From Paracoccaceae bacterium (lineage in GTDB: Bacteria > Pseudomonadota > Alphaproteobacteria > Rhodobacterales > Rhodobacteraceae), in the NCBI GenBank assembly GCA_023260935.1, contig JALQTL010000091.1, forward strand, positions 1 to 7,150: 7,150 bases of DNA, given 5' to 3'. A model generated the notes under the pieces. The model had not been told where the DNA came from. It worked only from the letters and a program-made list of their open reading frames with translations, and ran no database searches. The translations under genes were made by a program, and so were the position numbers. Of the stretch, positions 5,906 to 7,150 are shown piece by piece (positions within the stretch are counted from its first letter, which is position 1; each line of letters opens with the position of its first letter).

Positions 5906-5934
5906 TGTATAGGGCCGCAGCCGGGGGAATGCAA
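5906..5934 (-). promoter_or_regulatory. Sigma70-type promoter of the DAHP synthase gene
   Basis: On the minus strand TTGCAT (-35, 5929-5934) and TATACA (-10, 5906-5911) are separated by exactly 17 bases. This is the best promoter match in the window. Transcription would start near 5899, about 36 bases before ATG 5863. An 8-bp palindrome CGATATCG at 5894-5901 spans the predicted start point. Confidence 0.65.
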
Positions 5935-6019
5935 AGGCCGATTACCCGCCAGCGCCCGGTGCAACTGGCCCTTGCGGATTGCCCCGTTTCCTGTCTGATT
6001 GGCGAAATACCGACACGAC

Positions 6020-6023
6020 AAGG
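6020..6023 (+). promoter_or_regulatory. Ribosome binding site of the GlxA-family gene
   Basis: AAGG is seven bases upstream of ATG 6031. It supports this start over the much longer frame that opens at 5758 inside the opposite-strand DAHP synthase gene. Confidence 0.5.
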
Positions 6024-6030
6024 TCGCAAC

Positions 6031-7056
6031 ATGTCTACCGCCTCTCTTCGCGCCCGTTCGACGGCCAGCGATGCGCCGCCCAAGCGGTTCATCTTCGTGC
6101 TGCTGGACAAGTTCACGATGCTGTCGTTTTCCTGCGCCATCGAACCCTTGCGGCTGGCCAATTATGTGGCGGGAAAGCCGCTTTACACCTGGAAACTGGC
6201 GGGCGAAAACGGCCGCGAGGCGACCTGTTCGAACGGTGCTACCTTCAAGCTGGACATGGGGCTGGAGGAAGTGGACCGCGAGGATGTGATCCTTGTCTGC
6301 GGCGGGATCGACATTCAGAAGGCCACCACAAAGCCGGTGCTGAACTGGCTGCGGCGCGAGGCACGGCGCGGCAATACCATTGGCGGGATGTGCACGGGCG
6401 CCTATGCGCTGGCCCGGGCCGGGCTGCTGGATGGCAAGCGCGCGACCATCCACTGGGAGAATCAGGATGGCTTCATGGAAGAATTCGAAGAGGTCAAGCT
6501 GACCAAATCGGTCTTCGTGATGGATGGCAACCGGCTGACGACGGCGGGCGGCACGTCATCCATCGACCTGATCCTGAAGATCGTGGCGGCGGATCATGGC
6601 AACGATCTGGCCAATACCGTGGCTGATCTGTTGATCTATTCCGCCATCCGGACCGATCAGGATACGCAGCGCCTGTCGATCCCGACCCGGATCGGTGTGC
6701 GCCACCCCAAACTGAGCCAGGTCATCCAGATGATGGAGGCCAATATCGAAGACCCGCTGTCGCCCGCCGATCTGGCCGAAAAGGTGGGCATGTCCACGCG
6801 GCAGCTGGAACGGCTGTTCCGCCGCTATCTGAACCGCAGCCCGAAGCGGTATTACATGGAATTGCGCCTGCAAAAGGCGCGCAACCTGCTGATGCAGACG
6901 GATATGAGCGTGATCAACGTGGCGCTGGCGTGCGGCTTTGCCTCGCCTTCACATTTTTCGAAATGTTACCGCGCGCATTACAACACCACGCCCTACCGCG
7001 AGCGCGGGACGCAGGGGCAGACCGCTGCCAGCCCGCCGACGCGGCTGTCGATCTGA
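6031..7056 (+). CDS. GlxA-family transcriptional regulator (DJ-1/PfpI-like domain plus AraC HTH)
   Basis: A 341-residue cytoplasmic DNA-binding regulator. The N-terminal DJ-1/PfpI (class I glutamine amidotransferase-like) domain covers about residues 19-190. It begins FIFVLLDKFTMLSFSCAIEP and contains VILVCGGIDI, the nucleophile-elbow-like GGMCTGAYALARAGLLDG with Cys121, IHWE with His141, and TAGGTSSIDL. This domain usually senses a ligand and is not catalytic in these regulators. The AraC-type domain covers about 228-325: a first HTH in SPADLAEKVGMSTRQLERLF and a second in VALACGFASPSHFSKCYRAH, followed by the typical end YNTTPYRER. Relatives with known roles (GbdR, CdhR, ArgR of Pseudomonas) control betaine, carnitine or arginine catabolism; the sequence alone does not say which, if any, applies here. 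It is divergent from the DAHP synthase gene with a 167-bp gap, and its stop is 3 bp from the convergent partial gene. No good promoter was found for it. Confidence 0.95.
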   Translation: MSTASLRARSTASDAPPKRFIFVLLDKFTMLSFSCAIEPLRLANYVAGKPLYTWKLAGENGREATCSNGATFKLDMGLEEVDREDVILVCGGIDIQKATTKPVLNWLRREARRGNTIGGMCTGAYALARAGLLDGKRATIHWENQDGFMEEFEEVKLTKSVFVMDGNRLTTAGGTSSIDLILKIVAADHGNDLANTVADLLIYSAIRTDQDTQRLSIPTRIGVRHPKLSQVIQMMEANIEDPLSPADLAEKVGMSTRQLERLFRRYLNRSPKRYYMELRLQKARNLLMQTDMSVINVALACGFASPSHFSKCYRAHYNTTPYRERGTQGQTAASPPTRLSI

Positions 7057-7059
7057 CCG

Positions 7060-7150
7060 TCAGCCTTCGGGCGACAGGCGATAGACGGCCCCGTCATGCA
7101 CCGACAGGAACCAGATCGACCCGTCGGGGGCTTCGGCCACATCGCGCACC
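7060..7150 (-). CDS. C-terminal end of a probable PQQ-dependent sugar dehydrogenase (partial)
   Basis: Only the last 29 codons and a TGA stop (7060-7062) are in the window. The tail reads VRDVAEAPDGSIWFLSVHDG, then AVYRLSPEG. This matches the final beta-propeller blade of the soluble PQQ-dependent aldose sugar dehydrogenase (YliI-like) or glucose/sorbosone dehydrogenase family, in which an RDV-x-x-x-PDG strand is followed by a strand ending near the C-terminus. Other propeller proteins such as SMP-30-like lactonases or NHL proteins could end similarly. The family call is therefore tentative, though the reading frame itself is convincing. It converges on the GlxA-family gene with 3 bp between stops. 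Confidence 0.6.
   Translation of the reverse strand, partial: VRDVAEAPDGSIWFLSVHDGAVYRLSPEG

Noticed and set aside
5758..6030. A 91-residue N-terminal extension of the GlxA-family gene
   Set aside because: It would lie across the DAHP synthase start and promoter and reads as a low-order Ala/Ser/Arg-rich stretch. ATG 6031 has its own ribosome binding site and gives the usual family N-terminus.
7059..7075. Small bulged hairpin with a TTCG loop as terminator of the GlxA-family gene
   Set aside because: The stem has only three plus three pairs with a bulge, no T-run follows, and it lies inside the coding end of the partial gene.

Overview
The window is GC-rich chromosomal DNA that reads like a member of the Rhodobacterales (Alphaproteobacteria). 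The evidence is strong G/C bias at third codon positions, a PhoR with no membrane segment, a class II (plant-type) DAHP synthase, a PAS_5-family protein, and an adjacent yicC-gmk pair. This placement rests on family resemblance and is not a measured classification. Genes cover nearly all of the window, and no stretch over 300 bases lacks one. I see no mobile elements, CRISPR arrays, rRNA or tRNA genes.

Layout. (1) 1-959, minus: the phosphate-sensor kinase phoR, cut by the left edge just after its G2 box. (2) 960-1143: a divergent intergenic region with an AT-rich patch of direct repeats and a short dyad. (3) 1144-1512, plus: a small protein that looks like a receiver domain without the phospho-accepting Asp. 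It overlaps the tail of the next unit by 14 bp. (4) 3557 to 1499, minus: a three-gene unit yicC, gmk, gamma-carbonic-anhydrase-like gene, with both junctions being 4-bp ATGA stop/start overlaps. (5) 3558-3785: an intergenic region with an operator-like dyad and a long hairpin. (6) 3786-4403, plus: a PAS_5-type protein. (7) 4423-4478: two adjacent GC-rich hairpins, a likely shared terminator region between convergent genes. (8) 5863 to 4493, minus: class II DAHP synthase, first step of the shikimate pathway, with a good sigma70-type promoter. (9) 6031-7056, plus: a GlxA-family regulator (DJ-1/PfpI-like domain plus AraC HTH), divergent from the DAHP synthase gene. (10) 7060-7150, minus: the last 29 codons of a gene that looks like a PQQ-dependent sugar dehydrogenase.

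The genes are mostly housekeeping and regulatory: phosphate sensing, RNA processing (YicC), GMP phosphorylation (Gmk) and aromatic amino-acid synthesis. They do not form one pathway. I did not find a clear new biological system. The best leads are the phospho-acceptor-less receiver-like protein beside phoR, the repeats between them, and the hairpin and dyad in the yicC/PAS_5 gap. Several start codons were moved inward from the longest reading frame, using Shine-Dalgarno spacing or family N-termini.
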